NCBI RefSeq assembly: GCF_025766255.1
Contig: NW_026516668.1
Location: forward strand, 620,001-684,000
Source of the DNA: Zychaea mexicana
Lineage: Eukaryota; Mucoromycota; Mucoromycetes; Mucorales; Lichtheimiaceae
Direction: 5' to 3'
DNA length: 64,000 nt
The notes below the pieces were generated by a model. The model saw nothing but the letters and a program-made list of their open reading frames with translations, had not been told where the DNA came from and searched no databases. Both the position numbers and the translations under genes were made by a program. Positions 1-13,124 of this stretch are shown piece after piece. Position 1 is the stretch's first letter. Every line of letters starts with the position of its first letter.

Positions 1-218
1 GTGTTTCTTGAAAAGTGTGGTGTGTGATGAGGGAACACATATGAGAGGCAAGGTGAATAAGTCTATGAGAGCGAAGGGAGAAGAGGTGATACACAAACAA
101 CTATGCACACGCACACACTTACAAAAAGGTTGATAGAGGAAGAGGAGGAAATGTACACGAAATCGTAATTTTTGTAAATGAAATGCTTTCGGGGGAAAAA
201 ATTAAAGGATGATGGTCT

Positions 219-3200
219 TCACCACCGGTTATAGAACTGTTGCTGTTGTGGCTGTTGTCCAGCCGTACCAAATCCATTTTGGGCGCCAAACGCAGGCTGT
301 CCCTGCATTTGAGCATATCCGGTAGGTTGTTGCTGTTGGAAGGGCGTGATGCCAGCTACTGATTGTTATTTTGAAATAAAAATACATGTGAGTGACCGGT
401 GATTCCCCAATCGATGCACCTTTCTATTTGAGCTTACGTTGCGGTTGACCTTGGGAAAACACACTAGGGCTGCTAGTGTTCATGCTCTTGAACACGGAAT
501 ACTTGTCATTGGGATCAACTGTTTAAGAACGATGACGAAAGTTTTAGAGTGTGGATGGCAGCCTTATTAAGCCATGAAACAACACCTACCTTGATTCTGC
601 ATGTTCATTGGTTGCTGGTTAAAGCCTGTAGGTTGTGATATTTGGTAGCCTGCTGGCTGCCCTGTCATCTGAGCAAACACTTGTGATGGCTGCAACGACG
701 AAGACGAGGATCCCATAGAGAACGAGCCTTGTGTCTGTACACCAGGACGCTGACCTTGAGCTCCTCCAAATGGATTATCCGGAGCTATCACCGTATCGAT
801 TAGTAACAATGAGAGAAATTGCTGAAAATAAGGGACAGATCGAGTTACTTACTGGCATTGGCCCACGTTCTTCCTTCGCCACTCTGAGATGACTGATTGG
901 ACATGCCAGTGGCTGTTGGGACCAATGGTTGCGGCAAAGCAGCATTGATGGGCACGTTGGTCAGCATATTTGGCTGCTGTTGCTGGTGCATCATCATTGG
1001 AGCTTGCTGCTGCTGCTGCGGTGCCTGCTGTGGGATGAATTGATTCTGCTGCACAGGGGAATGTGCAGCAAACGCAGGGTTCTGTTGTGCCGGTGTCTGC
1101 ATAAATTGCGACTGTGCAGGAGGTGGCGGGGGCGCAGCCTGCGATACAAATTGGTTCATGGGTGATCGCGGGGGCGGGGGTGGTGCTTGCTGTTGTGGAT
1201 GCTGCTGTTGTTGGTTACCAAACTGCATCGCCATTTGCTGAACATGCGAAGGTTGAGACTGAACAGGGGGCTGTTGTTGTTGCTGATGATTACCGCCAGC
1301 AGGGCTAGTCCATTGTGAAAGCATCTGCACATCCACTTTGTTATTCTGCTGAGGTGTTGGTGGTGTTGGACGCTGTCGCGGAGGAAGAGGGACTGGTGGT
1401 TGTGATGGAGGAGGAGCAGGGACATGGTTTTGAGCCATCATGGGCTGTTGTTGTTGTTGTTGTTGTTGTTGCATTGCAGGAGCTGGAGGAGCTGGAGGAG
1501 GAGGTGGTGGTGGTGGAGCAGACCATGCTGCTTTAGTCTGTGCCATGGCATCACCTACAGGTGGTGGAGCAATCGATGTATTGACCACAGCAGAAGACTT
1601 GTTTGGCGAAGAAGTGGCGCGCGGAGCCCAGGCATCATCAGCAAAACCAGTCGATTGAGTAGCAATAGGGCCATTCACTGGAGGAATCGATACAACCGGG
1701 TCTCTAGGCGGTGTTGCGGGTGGTGCTTGTGTTGCAGGAGGAGTAGAAGAGCTAGCGGCTGGTGTAGGCTGCAATGGTGTCGAGCTCAGTTGAGTCTTGA
1801 TCTTGTCCATCATTGCTGTGTTCACTCCTCGAGGTGCCACATTACTGGGCGTAGGTCTTCCAGTTCCTCGTCGCTGCAAGCCGCCACTGTTGCCTCCACG
1901 ATTTAGCACTGGTGATTCTTGCTGCGAGTTGAACTGTTCCTGAAGCTGCCGTGCGAGTCGTTCGTCTTCCTCGATCTGCGACTGTGCGTTACGCGATGCT
2001 GCTACAGCTTCTGCCCAAGCTGTCGACTCGTCCTCACTGTCGTCAATAACACTTGTCGCACCAAAGCTTACCGACTTTTTGCCCTTCTTTTTAAACTGCT
2101 GCTGCTGCTGCTGAAGTGGTGGGTGTGACATTGACTCTTCGTCCGAAGCTGGTTCCGGGACATTTGTTTCAATGAAACGCTGCAAGCGCTGTACATGCGA
2201 TTCAGACATGCCGAGCGACTTCATCTTGCGGTGCGTCAAATTCTCCAGATCACCTTTACCCAGTCCCTCCGCTTGAAACGTGGACGCATAGCGCAGACTG
2301 TTGTTCATGGGAATATTGGCTCGCATAAAGTAGTCGTACCAGCTCCAGTTTTGCTTGCCGCTGTTGCTGCTACGACCATCCTTTGCGAAATGGGCCAAGG
2401 GAATGTCGTCGCCACTGTCTTCAAAAAGCCGTTGGCCTGTCTCTTGCTCAATGTAGCGCAAATCCTCCATACACATTTTCTGGATAGGTACGTCAATTTT
2501 TACGCCATTGAGCTTGTGCAATCGGATCTTGTCACCGTGGCAGCCCAGAAATTGGGCTTCGACCCTGAATGCGCCGCTACGATCGGTCCACGTGCGTACT
2601 TTGATGGGATCTGGCTTTCCTGGATCCTGTGCCTGTTTGGGTCGTTCAGGCAAAGAACGGTTGTTGGGCAAAGGTATCGACTTGACAGCTTGTGCACTTG
2701 GCATGGCTTTGCCAGCTGGCGGCTTGTTGGGTGGTGGTGGAGCTGGTATTTGGCTGCGACGCGGCGAAGCACCCCCTCCTAATGGGGCCGATGCAGCAGC
2801 GGCTGCTTTACGCTCTTGCTCCTTTCGTTTTACTTCTTCCTCCTGTCGTCGTCGGCGTTCAACCTCTTCGCGTCTGGCGCGTTCTTCCTGTTCTCGTCGA
2901 CGACGCGCTTCTTCCTCTTCCAATCGACGTTGTCTAGCAGCAGCAGCTTCAGCTTCTCTTCGCTGTCGCTCTACCTGTTCCTCCTCCTGCTGTCGTTGCA
3001 TAGCGTTATTTTGTTCCATTTCTGCTTCATAATCTTCCTGGAACTGCACGTAGGTGGCCGGCACAATACCCGATCGGCCGTCCTGATACTCGACCGTCCA
3101 CCAATCTTCGCTGCTGACATAATCAACTGCAAGCACTTGATCGTTTTCTTTGATTGAAATTTCTTCAGGCCCTTCTGCAGTAAAATCATATAATGCAATT

Positions 3201-4438
3201 GACCAACGCGGTTCACATGCGGGCTCTGCTGGCTCTGCTTTGGGTTCAGGCTCATGCACGACAGGAGCTGCTACCGGTGCTGGTGCTGGTGCTGGTGTCT
3301 GATGAGCGGCTGCAGGTGCGGCATTGGCTGAGGAAATAGCAAGAGACTTTGATTCGTCGATTTTTGAGATAATAGCTTTAGCTTCGGATTTGGATGATGC
3401 TTGGAAATCAAGCGTCGATCTCGTTGCGTCCGATATCTCAATGTGTATGTTTTTGCCGTCGTGCGCCGAATTCCCAACGTCCGATATCGCGAATTGACGT
3501 ACAGGAGAAGCTTTGTCGGTTTCACTGCCATAACATAGCATGCCGTTGCCGATCAGCAAGTTGCCCTTACTTTTTTTCTTTTTTTTCTTATCCACGTCGT
3601 ATTCATGCACCGGCCATGATACGGCTTCGTCGTTTACATGGGGTATTGCGCGAGACTGTTCTGCTGGGGCTATCGAAGGAGAATTCTAGCATAAAGTGTT
3701 TAGAGGAACAATTTCATTACATGATACTTTCCTTTTGTTTAATACTTACTGAAATGGCAGAAAAGACGGAAACTGACGGTTGCTGTGCCTCTTGGCTTGG
3801 TGAATCAGATGCTGCTGCTGTTTCTACAGCTGTTGCCGATGCTGCGAGTTGGTCGTGTGCTGACGATCGAGTAACTGCCTTGTTGGATACCTAATAACTC
3901 TTATCAGTAAAATTAAAAAGAAAACGCGGTACCGCATCTTCTCATCCAATCCATCAACACCGGTCCTTCTTTCTAATTATTGTCTACCTCTTGAATGTAG
4001 TTACTCGGTACCAAGCCAATGGTACCGCCCTTTTCCTTGGCAAGGAACCAATCCGGATCATCGTTTTCGTATAGAACCATGATATCATTTTCCTTAAATG
4101 ACAGTTCTTCATCCTGCTGAGCAGTATAATCATAGAGGGCTTCAATTGTGCCGATAGGTTCTGCCTAGATAGTTACGATATGGCATTAATATCAAGCAAC
4201 GAGGTGTTTCGGCTAACTACTAGTTATATATATATAGTACCTCGTCAATATAGTTGGCTGGTACGAGACCAATGGGGCCGACTTGATCAAGTGAAGGTGT
4301 TTTCAACTGAGCCTTCCACCAGTCTGGGTCATCGTCTTTGTCAAGAATATACAAGATATTGTCTTCACTAAAAGTGAGTTCTTCGTCGGATTGTGCTTTG
4401 TAGTCATATAGCGCCTTGCATACGGCAGTGTACTTCAT
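219..4438 (-). CDS. SLA1: SLA1-like actin/endocytosis adaptor
   Basis: Seven exons (complement of 219-358, 438-518, 590-784, 853-3685, 3750-3890, 3988-4164, 4241-4438) join in frame to 1254 residues, close to yeast Sla1. Exon 1 is one SH3 domain (ALYDYKAQ..DWWKA..VPANYI) and exon 2 a second (ALYDYTAQ..DWFLA..VPSNYI). The large exon has a third SH3 near residues 330-392 (ALYDFTAE..DWWTV), then an RE/K-rich coiled stretch, SHD1 near 529-590 (VRTWTDRSGAF) and the SAM-like SHD2 near 617-680 (WYDYFMRANIP). The C-terminal third is Q/P-rich. It holds IATQSTG, LVPTATG and VFAQMTG, which fit the Ark1/Prk1 site [LIVM]xx[QNTS]xTG. In the known family this protein links cargo, clathrin and Arp2/3 activators at cortical actin patches. 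The last intron has a tandem acceptor (cagtag) that could add or drop one residue. Confidence 0.9.
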
Positions 4439-6429
4439 GGTGTATATAATAAGTGTATGTTATGCAAAAGGTAGGAGAGAGAAAGAGAGAGAGAGAGAGA
4501 GCGAGTGACTGAATTGGGAAAAGGTCGTTATATTTTAAGAAGGGTGTTCGACCGGGAACAATTAGAATTCTACAGATTTATTTTCTTTGTAGTGTCAATA
4601 GTATTGTTGTTGCAGGAAAAAAAAGAATGAGTGAAGGGGAATAATAAAGGTTTAAAGGGAAAGTAGAGAAGAGAATCTCCCAATGGAAACACAGAAAAAT
4701 TAAAGCGAAGGGTTTCCGCTTGAATGTGAATTTCAAGGTGGGGAGGGAGAAGGGGAGATGAAAGATGGAAGAGTTCTATTTGAGTTCTATTTTTTCTTTT
4801 ACTGTTGCTACACTTTGCAGATGCGCAACGGCAGAAGAGAGGAACGTACCCAATTGCTCGCTTTCCTAATATAGATGGTAGCACGGACTACTTGATTTAC
4901 CAGCGCACCGCTTATAAATATACAGCACTACAAGTGTTGTGCTGTATCAGTGTCGCTGCTGATATGCTATCCTCTCTGATGATGATGATGACGATATGGC
5001 ATGTAATGACTCTGCAATACCCTGGTTTCAATGAACAATTGGAGATACGCGTCCCTGCGGGACAAAGCTACAAAGATGTGAAACATGCGCTATATGTTGT
5101 TGCGATACGTACAGCATCTTATACTGGAACTGACATCATAAGAAGCCGATACAAGAAAAAAAACCTTTACGGAGGAGAATCCATCATGCCCATTTTAACA
5201 GCAAATTTAATGAACTGAACTCATTGCAGATTACAGTAGTTTTTTGTTGTCATTTTCACGAGTAGTAGCGTGAGACGACTACTACGCTAAACCGCCGGTT
5301 GCTAACTAATGTCGTAATATGCGCTTTACCTCGTTGTTGACCTTCATACATATCATTTCACTAGCTGGCTTTCCTCCAGCAGCAATATTATTATTCCTAA
5401 GACATTCATATGATGGCCAAGATACCTCTCCTTGTATAATAACTAGGAGACTATTGATGCGCGTGCCTATAGTAAAATGTTTTAGCATTTGCAGCATATC
5501 ATACAACATACTACACACGCACAGAATAGATCAGATGCTGATTTTGTTATATCGATACAAGTAATGTGAAAATACCTAATATACATCTATCCCGTTAGCC
5601 CTCGGGTTCATCTCCAGCATAAGCAATGGGTAAATAGTGCAAAGAGGTAGTAAACAATTCGAAAGTAGATGCTTACTTATCAGTGCTTCGACAGGCAGCG
5701 ATGCGCAACTACTATCATCATCCAGAAATGGTATACATTATTCTCGGTCCATAATTGATATCTTGTATACTAAATCGAGGAGTTTATAGCGAATTATGGC
5801 CGTCCCTGGAATTCGCTTCATCATAACATGTATGATATGCTGCCCATGTGTAAACCTTGATACCTGCCAACAGCACCCTTTTTTTCCGTTCATCATCAGA
5901 AAAGAAGCGAGTTAGCATGCGCTCTTACCACTGCGTAGTAGTAGCCAAGAATTACATCAAGTCGAATACTGTTCGCGTATGCGGAGTGTTGCCGAATCTT
6001 GGATGATTCATGCGTATTAGATCGTACGTGAAAAGGAGTAGCGGTGTTAAATGACAACAGGCGCAACGAGTCTGTAGCTTTGATACAAAACAAGCAAGTG
6101 ATATACCAGCCGTATACATTCCACCATGAAGAATGATGATGAATGTCCTTCGCACCATCCATCGCTGTGATGGAGCTGCTCTTATATGCCTTCTTCTTGA
6201 AACCCCAAACAGTGGTAGAAAGATCCTTTTAGCCCTCTCTTTCCCCCCCCCCCACCCCACCCCTTACAACCCTCTCTCCGCTTGTCATTCGGTTACACGC
6301 GCCCACTGTTTCCCGTTTGCGACACGCACAGCATTACTACATGTACATACACACGCACACAGAGTACTGATTCTGCGCACTCGTGTTTCTTTTACTTCTT
6401 TCGTGCTGGGGGCGTGTTGGACCCCTTCC

Positions 6430-6482
<53 letters not shown>

Positions 6483-6848
6483 TTTCGACTTGTAACGTTT
6501 GTCTTCCTCTTGCTCTTTTACTCTTTTCAACAACTCGAACTCGTACACAAGTCCCCTTTTTTCTTTTCTTTAGTCTTTTCAGAAAAAGTCCTACACTTGC
6601 AAATCGTCCTTCTCGCTCTCCTCTCTCTCGCTTTCTCTTCTCTTTCTTACTCGCTCGCATACACGCATATCCACCACGCAACCAAAAGTTTTCTCTGATA
6701 CAACTCCTTCACTTCAAATCACTTCTTCTTCTTCTCTTCTCTCTCTCTACCTATCTACCAAACCTATCACTCACATATACATACACCTTACACGGTTCCT
6801 TTTTCCCTCTTTTATAATACTTGCGATAAATCGAGTCCACTTGGCCAA
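4439..6848. other. Intergenic, divergent promoters of SLA1-like and Rap1-like genes
   Basis: No convincing coding frame was found in 2.4 kb. A GA-rich tract lies just upstream of the SLA1-like start (about 4475-4502). Homopolymeric C (about 6242-6254) and a long CT-rich region precede the Rap1-like start. The open frames here are short, overlap on both strands and look like no family I know. Confidence 0.6.
6428..6479. repeat. (CT)n microsatellite in the Rap1-like 5' region
   Basis: This is an almost pure CT dinucleotide tract with one G interruption. It sits in a roughly 400-base pyrimidine-rich stretch that continues to about 60 bases before the Rap1-like ATG. CT-rich leaders are common upstream of highly expressed fungal genes, so it may mark the core promoter or 5' UTR; that role is inferred. 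Confidence 0.85.
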
Positions 6849-7734
6849 ATGAGAGAATACAAATTGGTTGTCTTGGGATCAGGTGGTGTTGGCAAATCGG
6901 CTCTGGTAAGTTCTTTTAACGTTCATTTTAAACTGGCTTGTGGACGAAGTCATAAATCAATTCGAACAAAAACGAACGAGACAAAAGAAAAAAAAAAGAG
7001 GAGAGAACAATAAGAAACCGGAACGAAGGGAGAGAAAAAGAAAAAAGAGAGAGGATAAAGAAAGGCTAACTAAACAACTATTTACCACGTTATGAAATTG
7101 TTACGTGCAGACGGTTCAATTCGTTCAATCGATATTTGTCGAAAAGTACGATCCAACAATCGAAGATTCTTATCGTAAACAAGTCGAGGTGGATGGACAA
7201 CAATGCATGTTGGAAATACTGGATACTGCTGGCACAGAACAGTTTACCGCCATGCGGGATTTGTACATGAAGAGTGGCCAGGGTTTCCTTTTGGTTTTCT
7301 CCATCACGAGCATGGTTACCTTGACCGATCTGCAAGAATTACGAGAACAGATCATGCGTGTCAAAGATAGTGACAATGTAAAGTCGAGTCGTATGATTGT
7401 TGTGTTATTACTACGTAGTGCTACTATTTCTACTATCACTTACGGCCCCGGTGAGCTGATTTCCTCTTCCTTTACATTTTTTTGGATAACTTGCAAATAC
7501 TAGGTACCGATGGTCTTGGTTGGAAACAAATGCGATTTGGAAGAAGAACGGATGGTATCGCGAGAACAGGGCATGATGTTGTCACAAGAATGGGGTGGGA
7601 AGCCGTTCTATGAAACCTCGGCCATGTACAAGATCAATGTAGATGAAGTGTTCTTTGACCTCGTTAGACAGATCAACCGCCAGATGCCAAGTCGAGAAAA
7701 ACAAAAGAAGAAGTTGAAATGTCTTGTCCTGTAA
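6849..7734 (+). CDS. RSR1: Rap1/Rsr1-type small GTPase
   Basis: Three exons (6849-6905, 7111-7377, 7504-7734) give 184 residues. The start [19 protein letters not shown] contains the P-loop GSGGVGKS. The effector loop [11 protein letters not shown], the switch [19 protein letters not shown] (guanine specificity) and ETSA are all present. Threonine in DTAGTE, where Ras has glutamine, is the hallmark of Rap/Rsr1 proteins. The lysine-rich tail ends in the CAAX box CLVL; the final leucine predicts geranylgeranylation. In fungi this GTPase marks polarity or bud sites through Cdc24/Cdc42. All catalytic positions look wild type. Intron 1 splits the codons immediately after the P-loop. Confidence 0.95.
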
Positions 7735-8701
7735 AAAGAAAAATATCGAACCATTCTCCCCGCCCTCACCCTCAGGTTGAACAATACCAACCGTTTTCTT
7801 TTGTCCTCTTCCATCTTACTACACTACTACTACTACTACCACTATTGCTACTAAGTACTACGTATACTTTACCCCGCAATCCCCTCTTCTTTCTGCTCCT
7901 CCAACCATCTTCAATTTGCTGTCTTTTCATCCATCGCCATTCCCAAAGAGTAACCTTACTTCTTCCTCTCTCCCGCAACATTTATAACCGCAAAGCAACT
8001 CACAACGCATATTATATATATATACTCACATCGACAATACCATATCCAGTCCTTTTTCCTTACTCTGGCTGTTTCTCTTTCTCGTATAACAGTGTTGCTA
8101 TGCACGCTATCCAACCATTTCCATTCTCACTATAATACATAAGCATTTTTGTTAAGCATGATGCATCATTTGTCAAGTGATCGACAAGAGATCTGCATTG
8201 ATAATATTGATAATGACGCTATTCTCTCTCACACACACACACATGTCCTGTTTGCATGGTTACTCAGTGCTTGCGGTGATGTTGCCAAAAGGCTTAGCCG
8301 TGGATATTTGATTATAATGGCAAATTTTTACATGAAGCTACTATCATACTGCATACATTACAACTATTTACTGTCGATGACAGAAGACTATGATACAAAA
8401 AGCGCTCGCTGCTACCTACTACACATTTAGCATGGATCCATGCTCTATCTTGGTAAGTCGCTGGAGAATGTATTAGCCCATATTGAAAACTCCACATCGC
8501 CTTTTTCTTGTACACACAATTAATTTAAAGTTTGATGTCCCTAAAGCGTGGACCAAGTTGGTTTAGAATTATATATATGAAAACAGTGTCGGAGGTCTTA
8601 GAGAGTGTAGTAGTGAATATATGGTGTAGGATATGTTACAATGTAGATGCGTATGTAGTTACAACAGCATATACTTAGTTTCACTGGCACTAGCATTTTT
8701 T
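7735..8701. other. Intergenic, convergent 3' ends
   Basis: This lies between the end of the Rap1-like gene and the 3' end of the membrane protein gene on the opposite strand. It is pyrimidine-rich just after the GTPase stop and then AT-rich, as expected for 3' UTRs. I see no gene here. Confidence 0.6.
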
Positions 8702-10267
8702 TCAGTAATCGTTATACACTTTCAGGTTTCCAGCGAGCACCAGGGCAAGACCAATGGTCAATCCAGCCGCTACAGCGATATATGCCAATGCCACAACAAC
8801 TGCTCTAAAAACGACGGACGAAGCGCCTAGATGCCATCTTCTGACCAGCATAGCCGTGATCATTCCAATGCCGATGCACCCAAACAGGCAAAGATATTCA
8901 GCCACTGGAACAAACGTCATTTTGTAATACGCACGATTTCCTTGAAATCCAAGGGCTACAGCCACTGAAAACACAGTGTACATTGATGCCATTATCCACG
9001 GATAGCGTTTCGGTATTGGTGTATCGTACACTTGATTGACGAGAAATACAATGGCGAAACCGTATGAGAATATTTGCCAGTTTGTTCCTGGTTGGATGAT
9101 AGCCGTGACAGTGCCGTGGATAAACACCCATGTCTCGAGTAATAACACCCAATATTTGTTACGGTGGCTCTATATTTCAGCAAAAGTTCATGAAAATGAC
9201 AATAACTCTTGTTACTGAATCTTTTGCTTCCAACAGCTGTCAGAAATAAAGCTTCTCTATGACGATAGAGAAGATGACGTACTTGGTGATAGAAACTTGC
9301 GGATTGCCAAAGAAGTAAACATTGGTAGAAGAATCCACCCAGATGACCCATCGTTCCTTCCTAACAACCACATTGGTCCATCAATACGCCACTAAAAGAC
9401 CCAGCAGAGATTCGTTTCTAAGCAGAAAACTTACAGCAGGATGATAGTGAAAGTTATATACAGTACCGAAACTCATGACATAGCCATGGTACTTTTTCAC
9501 AAAGTCAAGCGTTTCTTTAAACGAGAGAGACTGGATCTTTTTGCCTTTTCCAAAAGCAATGCCTCGACTTTATACACTGTATGAGAAATCAAGCCGTTTT
9601 GAGTATCCCTTTTTGCACTGCTGTTTACTTTACCTGGGAATAGCCAACAGCAAAGCGACCACCAGCACTGCAATGACGCTTCCTTGAGCAGTTCCTTCGG
9701 AGACATCCACGGCCAGTCCATCATAGGTGGTGTGTGTTTGTAGCAGTTTGTACAGCATCATTGAACCATTTAAGTAGACCATTTGCCAATTCCATGTATA
9801 GAATGTATCATTGGACCACTTGATACCTTTAGCATCTTTTCTTCCATCACAGTTCTCCTTGCTCTTCTTTTGCTGTTGTTGGACTTTGGCTAATATGAGC
9901 CACTGGCCCAATTGATGCACAAGATATCCGATCCAAGCTGATAAGCGCCCTAACGACGTGGAATCCACGAGACGCCATGCATATGCAAAAGGTGTTGATC
10001 GACCTGGTTATCGTGATCGTTTAATTAGAAACACTTCGGGGTCGAAGAGAAGAAAAAAGCAACTCCTATAGTTATATATTTACCGCCGTCGCCATAGCGA
10101 GTCCCGCGTATTAAAAACCGGCCAAGGCCCATTTCTCCTCGAACAGGTCGAGCATTATAAAAGTTGCTCCAATCATGAGTTGGCCATAATGCTAGAACAG
10201 TAGTTAATGATGCAAACACAAGCGACGCAATCACATAGATCGCAATCGCCTTTGTGTCACCCCGCAT
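8702..10267 (-). CDS. Multi-pass membrane protein of unknown family
   Basis: Five exons (complement of 8702-9169, 9283-9360, 9435-9567, 9634-10003, 10084-10267) join in frame to 410 residues. Hydrophobic segments occur near the N-terminus (IYVIASLVFASLTTVLALWP), around residues 75-90, at the end of exon 2 (SVIAVLVVALLLAI), and four or more times in exon 5 (including ALAYIAVAAGLTIGLALVLA). Conserved-looking features are a YHGYVMSFG stretch followed by FHYHP, then GHLGGFFYQCLLLWQS and SHRNKYW, which give several His/Trp residues next to membrane segments. I do not recognise the family, and enzymatic activity cannot be inferred. The exon 4 acceptor was chosen (tgttag at 9361) because it alone keeps the frame across three junctions. 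It sits between two small-GTPase genes, which is probably coincidental. Confidence 0.75.
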
Positions 10268-11159
10268 AAAAAGTATAAGGAATAGAGAAAAAAAAACCCT
10301 TGCGACCCCACGCTAAACCACAGGTTTATTAATGCCAGGGCAAATTGTACTACCGAGACCCGCCACGAGGAAGGACCAAATAAGTAAATTGGGACACTAC
10401 TACTGAACGCGTGTGAACGGTAAAGAGAGAGAGAGATAACTATGTGTCTGTGGGTCACATGGCCTGTTAGTAGCTATTGGATATAGCAATTGTATCCAAG
10501 ACTGGACGAGTAAGTGTTTACGCTACATAAAATGTATCTCGATGATGATAGACAGTTTTGCGCGCCTCCCGCGCGTTAACTCCTCGAGAATACCTTTTCC
10601 CGGCGTGAGTATATAAGAAGCGGATCGACAAAAAAAAGTATTACTGTACTAAGCACAGGACAACCCAACGCTGTTGAGTTTTCGGTACAACATATTGTAT
10701 CTTGCCAGCAGTAACAGTTATGTTCATTAGAGCAGAGAATAAAAGGGGGATCTATGCAGTAAGCACGTGATTGTTACTATTATACCTTCCCAGCTAAATA
10801 ACAATTCAAAAAGCCCATATTAATGTGGCCATTCGCCATCGCGACTAGAAACAAAGAAATGTAGTAGATATGTAATATTCAGAGAAACATTCGTTTAAGC
10901 AAGAGGAATTTGTATAGTAATTGTTTAGGTTTGTTTGTAAGGTTGGTGGGAGGGGGATATATATTAGAGAGTGTGTGTGTGTGTGTGAGATAGGACAAGA
11001 CAGGGAGGAGGAGGAATAACTTTTTTTTTGGTTCTACTCTAAGGAATTTAAGTCGTGTGTACTGTGGTCGTTGCTGTTTGTCGTTATTGGTGTCGCGTGT
11101 GTTGTCGTAGGACGGATATTGTGGATATTGTCGTTGTTAATTATGGATGTTTCTTTTTT
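10268..11159. other. Intergenic, no gene seen
   Basis: This is the upstream region of the membrane protein gene and the 3' flank of the Ras gene. It contains a GT-repeat run near 10973-10988 and purine-rich sequence near 11000. Open frames in this stretch are antisense shadows. Confidence 0.55.
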
Positions 11160-12096
11160 TTACATGAGGATACAGCACTTGTCAGACTGGGCTTCGGATG
11201 GATCATGCATGTTCATATTCTGCATGCCGCCACCGCCCATGCCGCCACCACCGCCTTGATACTCCTGTTCCTTGTTGAAACGACGGATATCCCTGACGAC
11301 GCCATAGAACGCCTCGTCGACATTGATGCGCTGTTTTGCTGATGTTTCAAAGAACTGACATCCAAATTGTCGGGCAAGATCACGGCCTTCTTGCATCGAA
11401 ACCTGTCGATCCTGTTCCAGATCGCACTTATTCGCAACCAATACCATTGGGAACGAATCGCGGTCTTTCACTCGACTGATCTGTTGGTGGAACGTGCTGA
11501 TTTCCTCAAACGACAGTCGCGACGTACTGGCATACACTAGCAAGAATCCTTCACCGTTACGCATGTATTGTTCACGCATTGCACTACAAACGTATACACA
11601 CAGGGATTTGTCAGCGGAAATTGTTTCACAAAGTACTTCTTCTGCGTCCGTATCAGCATATACATGTATATAAATCTCAGAAGGAATGGGTGTACCTGTA
11701 TTCTTCCTGGCCTGCAGTATCGAGAACATCAAGCAAAGCTGTCTCCGAGTCAATGACACATTGCTTACGGTATGAGTCTAGTAGTTGGTAAGTCACTAGA
11801 GTTAATACAAGTATTTTATGCGTCTTCTTTCTCTGAAATATACCTTCGATGGTCGGGTCATATTCGTCGACAAACTGGGACTGGATGAACTGAATGGTCA
11901 GTGCAGATTTGCCGACACCTGCGTTAATTTAGAGAAAAGATGAGCTCTTTCAGCGGATTCCCGAAATGTAGCCGCTCATTTCCACATTCACCGAGTCAAG
12001 TAGTTGTCTAAAAGTAGTGCCCCGTGTGTGTTTATGTGTACCTCCTCCGCCGACCATGACAAGCTTATATTCTCTCAGAAACGATGGTTTGGACAT
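11160..12096 (-). CDS. RAS1: Ras small GTPase
   Basis: Four exons (complement of 11160-11583, 11696-11777, 11844-11918, 12042-12096) give 211 residues. The P-loop [10 protein letters not shown] is split by intron 1. The effector region [14 protein letters not shown], switch [22 protein letters not shown] and ETSAK are canonical Ras. Glycines of the P-loop and the switch II glutamine are wild type, so there is no sign of an activating change. The hypervariable region contains an unusual Gly/Met-rich linker ([16 protein letters not shown]) before the tail KCCILM. CAAX is CILM with an extra upstream cysteine, which suggests farnesylation plus palmitoylation at the plasma membrane. In fungi Ras feeds adenylate cyclase or MAPK cascades that control growth form. 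Confidence 0.95.
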
Positions 12097-13124
12097 GTTT
12101 TGTGTCGAATGAATGGAAAGGAGAAAAAGGGTAAAAGTTTATGGGAACGAGAAAGAGAGATGAAGGGCAGGAAAAGAGAGGTTTAGTATGCGTGTAAGAG
12201 TGTGGGTGAGAGAGGGAGAGAAAGGCGGGCGGGAGGGGGGACTTAAGTAAACCCGATAAGCTTGTTACAGGAACAATGAAAAGGGTGGCTTGTTTATATA
12301 TATGCGTCTTATATATTGAAGTACTTGGTCAGGATTTTCGCTTGAGTAATCAATATGCGAGCGGTTTGCTTATGGCTGATGTCTGCCTTTGTGTAATTCA
12401 GATATCAGAGCACACACACTTATTCTCTCTCTCTTTCCTCCGGTTATTATGTACTGTATTTTCGAAATAAAGTGCGCTTGGAAATTTGGATTCGTGGGGG
12501 AGGACTTGGAAGAGAGAGAGAGAGAGAGGAGGTTGGGGGGAGTGTTCTTTTTGGCAGGCAGCTGCTCGAGAAAATAAGATAGAAAACCACGTGCACGAAA
12601 TGAAAAAGAGTCGTACCTTTTGGTGGCAAAAGAAACCCCGATTCTTTACAGTTGTGTTGTGCAACATGACCAAATATTTTGGAAAAGAAGAAGCATTCAT
12701 CCTCAGATAGATATCGGGAGAGCTGTTTGATTCTTTTTCAGGCCTAGTCTATGGTTTAAATTAAACGCGATACCACGACCTTCCTGTATAAGCTTTGTGA
12801 TGGAACACACTACATACCCAACAAGTGGCTTGATATGGACAAATATCTGCTGTAAAAGGGATAGCAACAACTTCACGACAGAATGAATGAGTCTCATAAT
12901 ATGTCTATGTACTCTACGGCAGATCATCATTTATGTTCGTTCTATGTATTTTACAGGTATCGATGCTGTGGACGTATAAGATATCCATGAGGTGTAAATA
13001 ATAAGATGAGATGGTAAGTGAAGATACAAAAATATAGCAATAACAACAAGAAAAACAAAAGTCATCTTCGTCTCAGTCTATAAACTACTACTACTACTGC
13101 CAACTGCTAACTGCTAACTGGTTG
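12097..13124. other. Intergenic, Ras upstream region
   Basis: A GA-rich leader lies directly upstream of the Ras start, followed by a second GA tract near 12510-12530. A CACGTG E-box-like hexamer occurs near 12590. No coding frame is supported. Confidence 0.5.

Noticed and set aside
6285..6681. RE-rich frames opposite the CT tract
   Set aside because: Translation of a (GA)n microsatellite.
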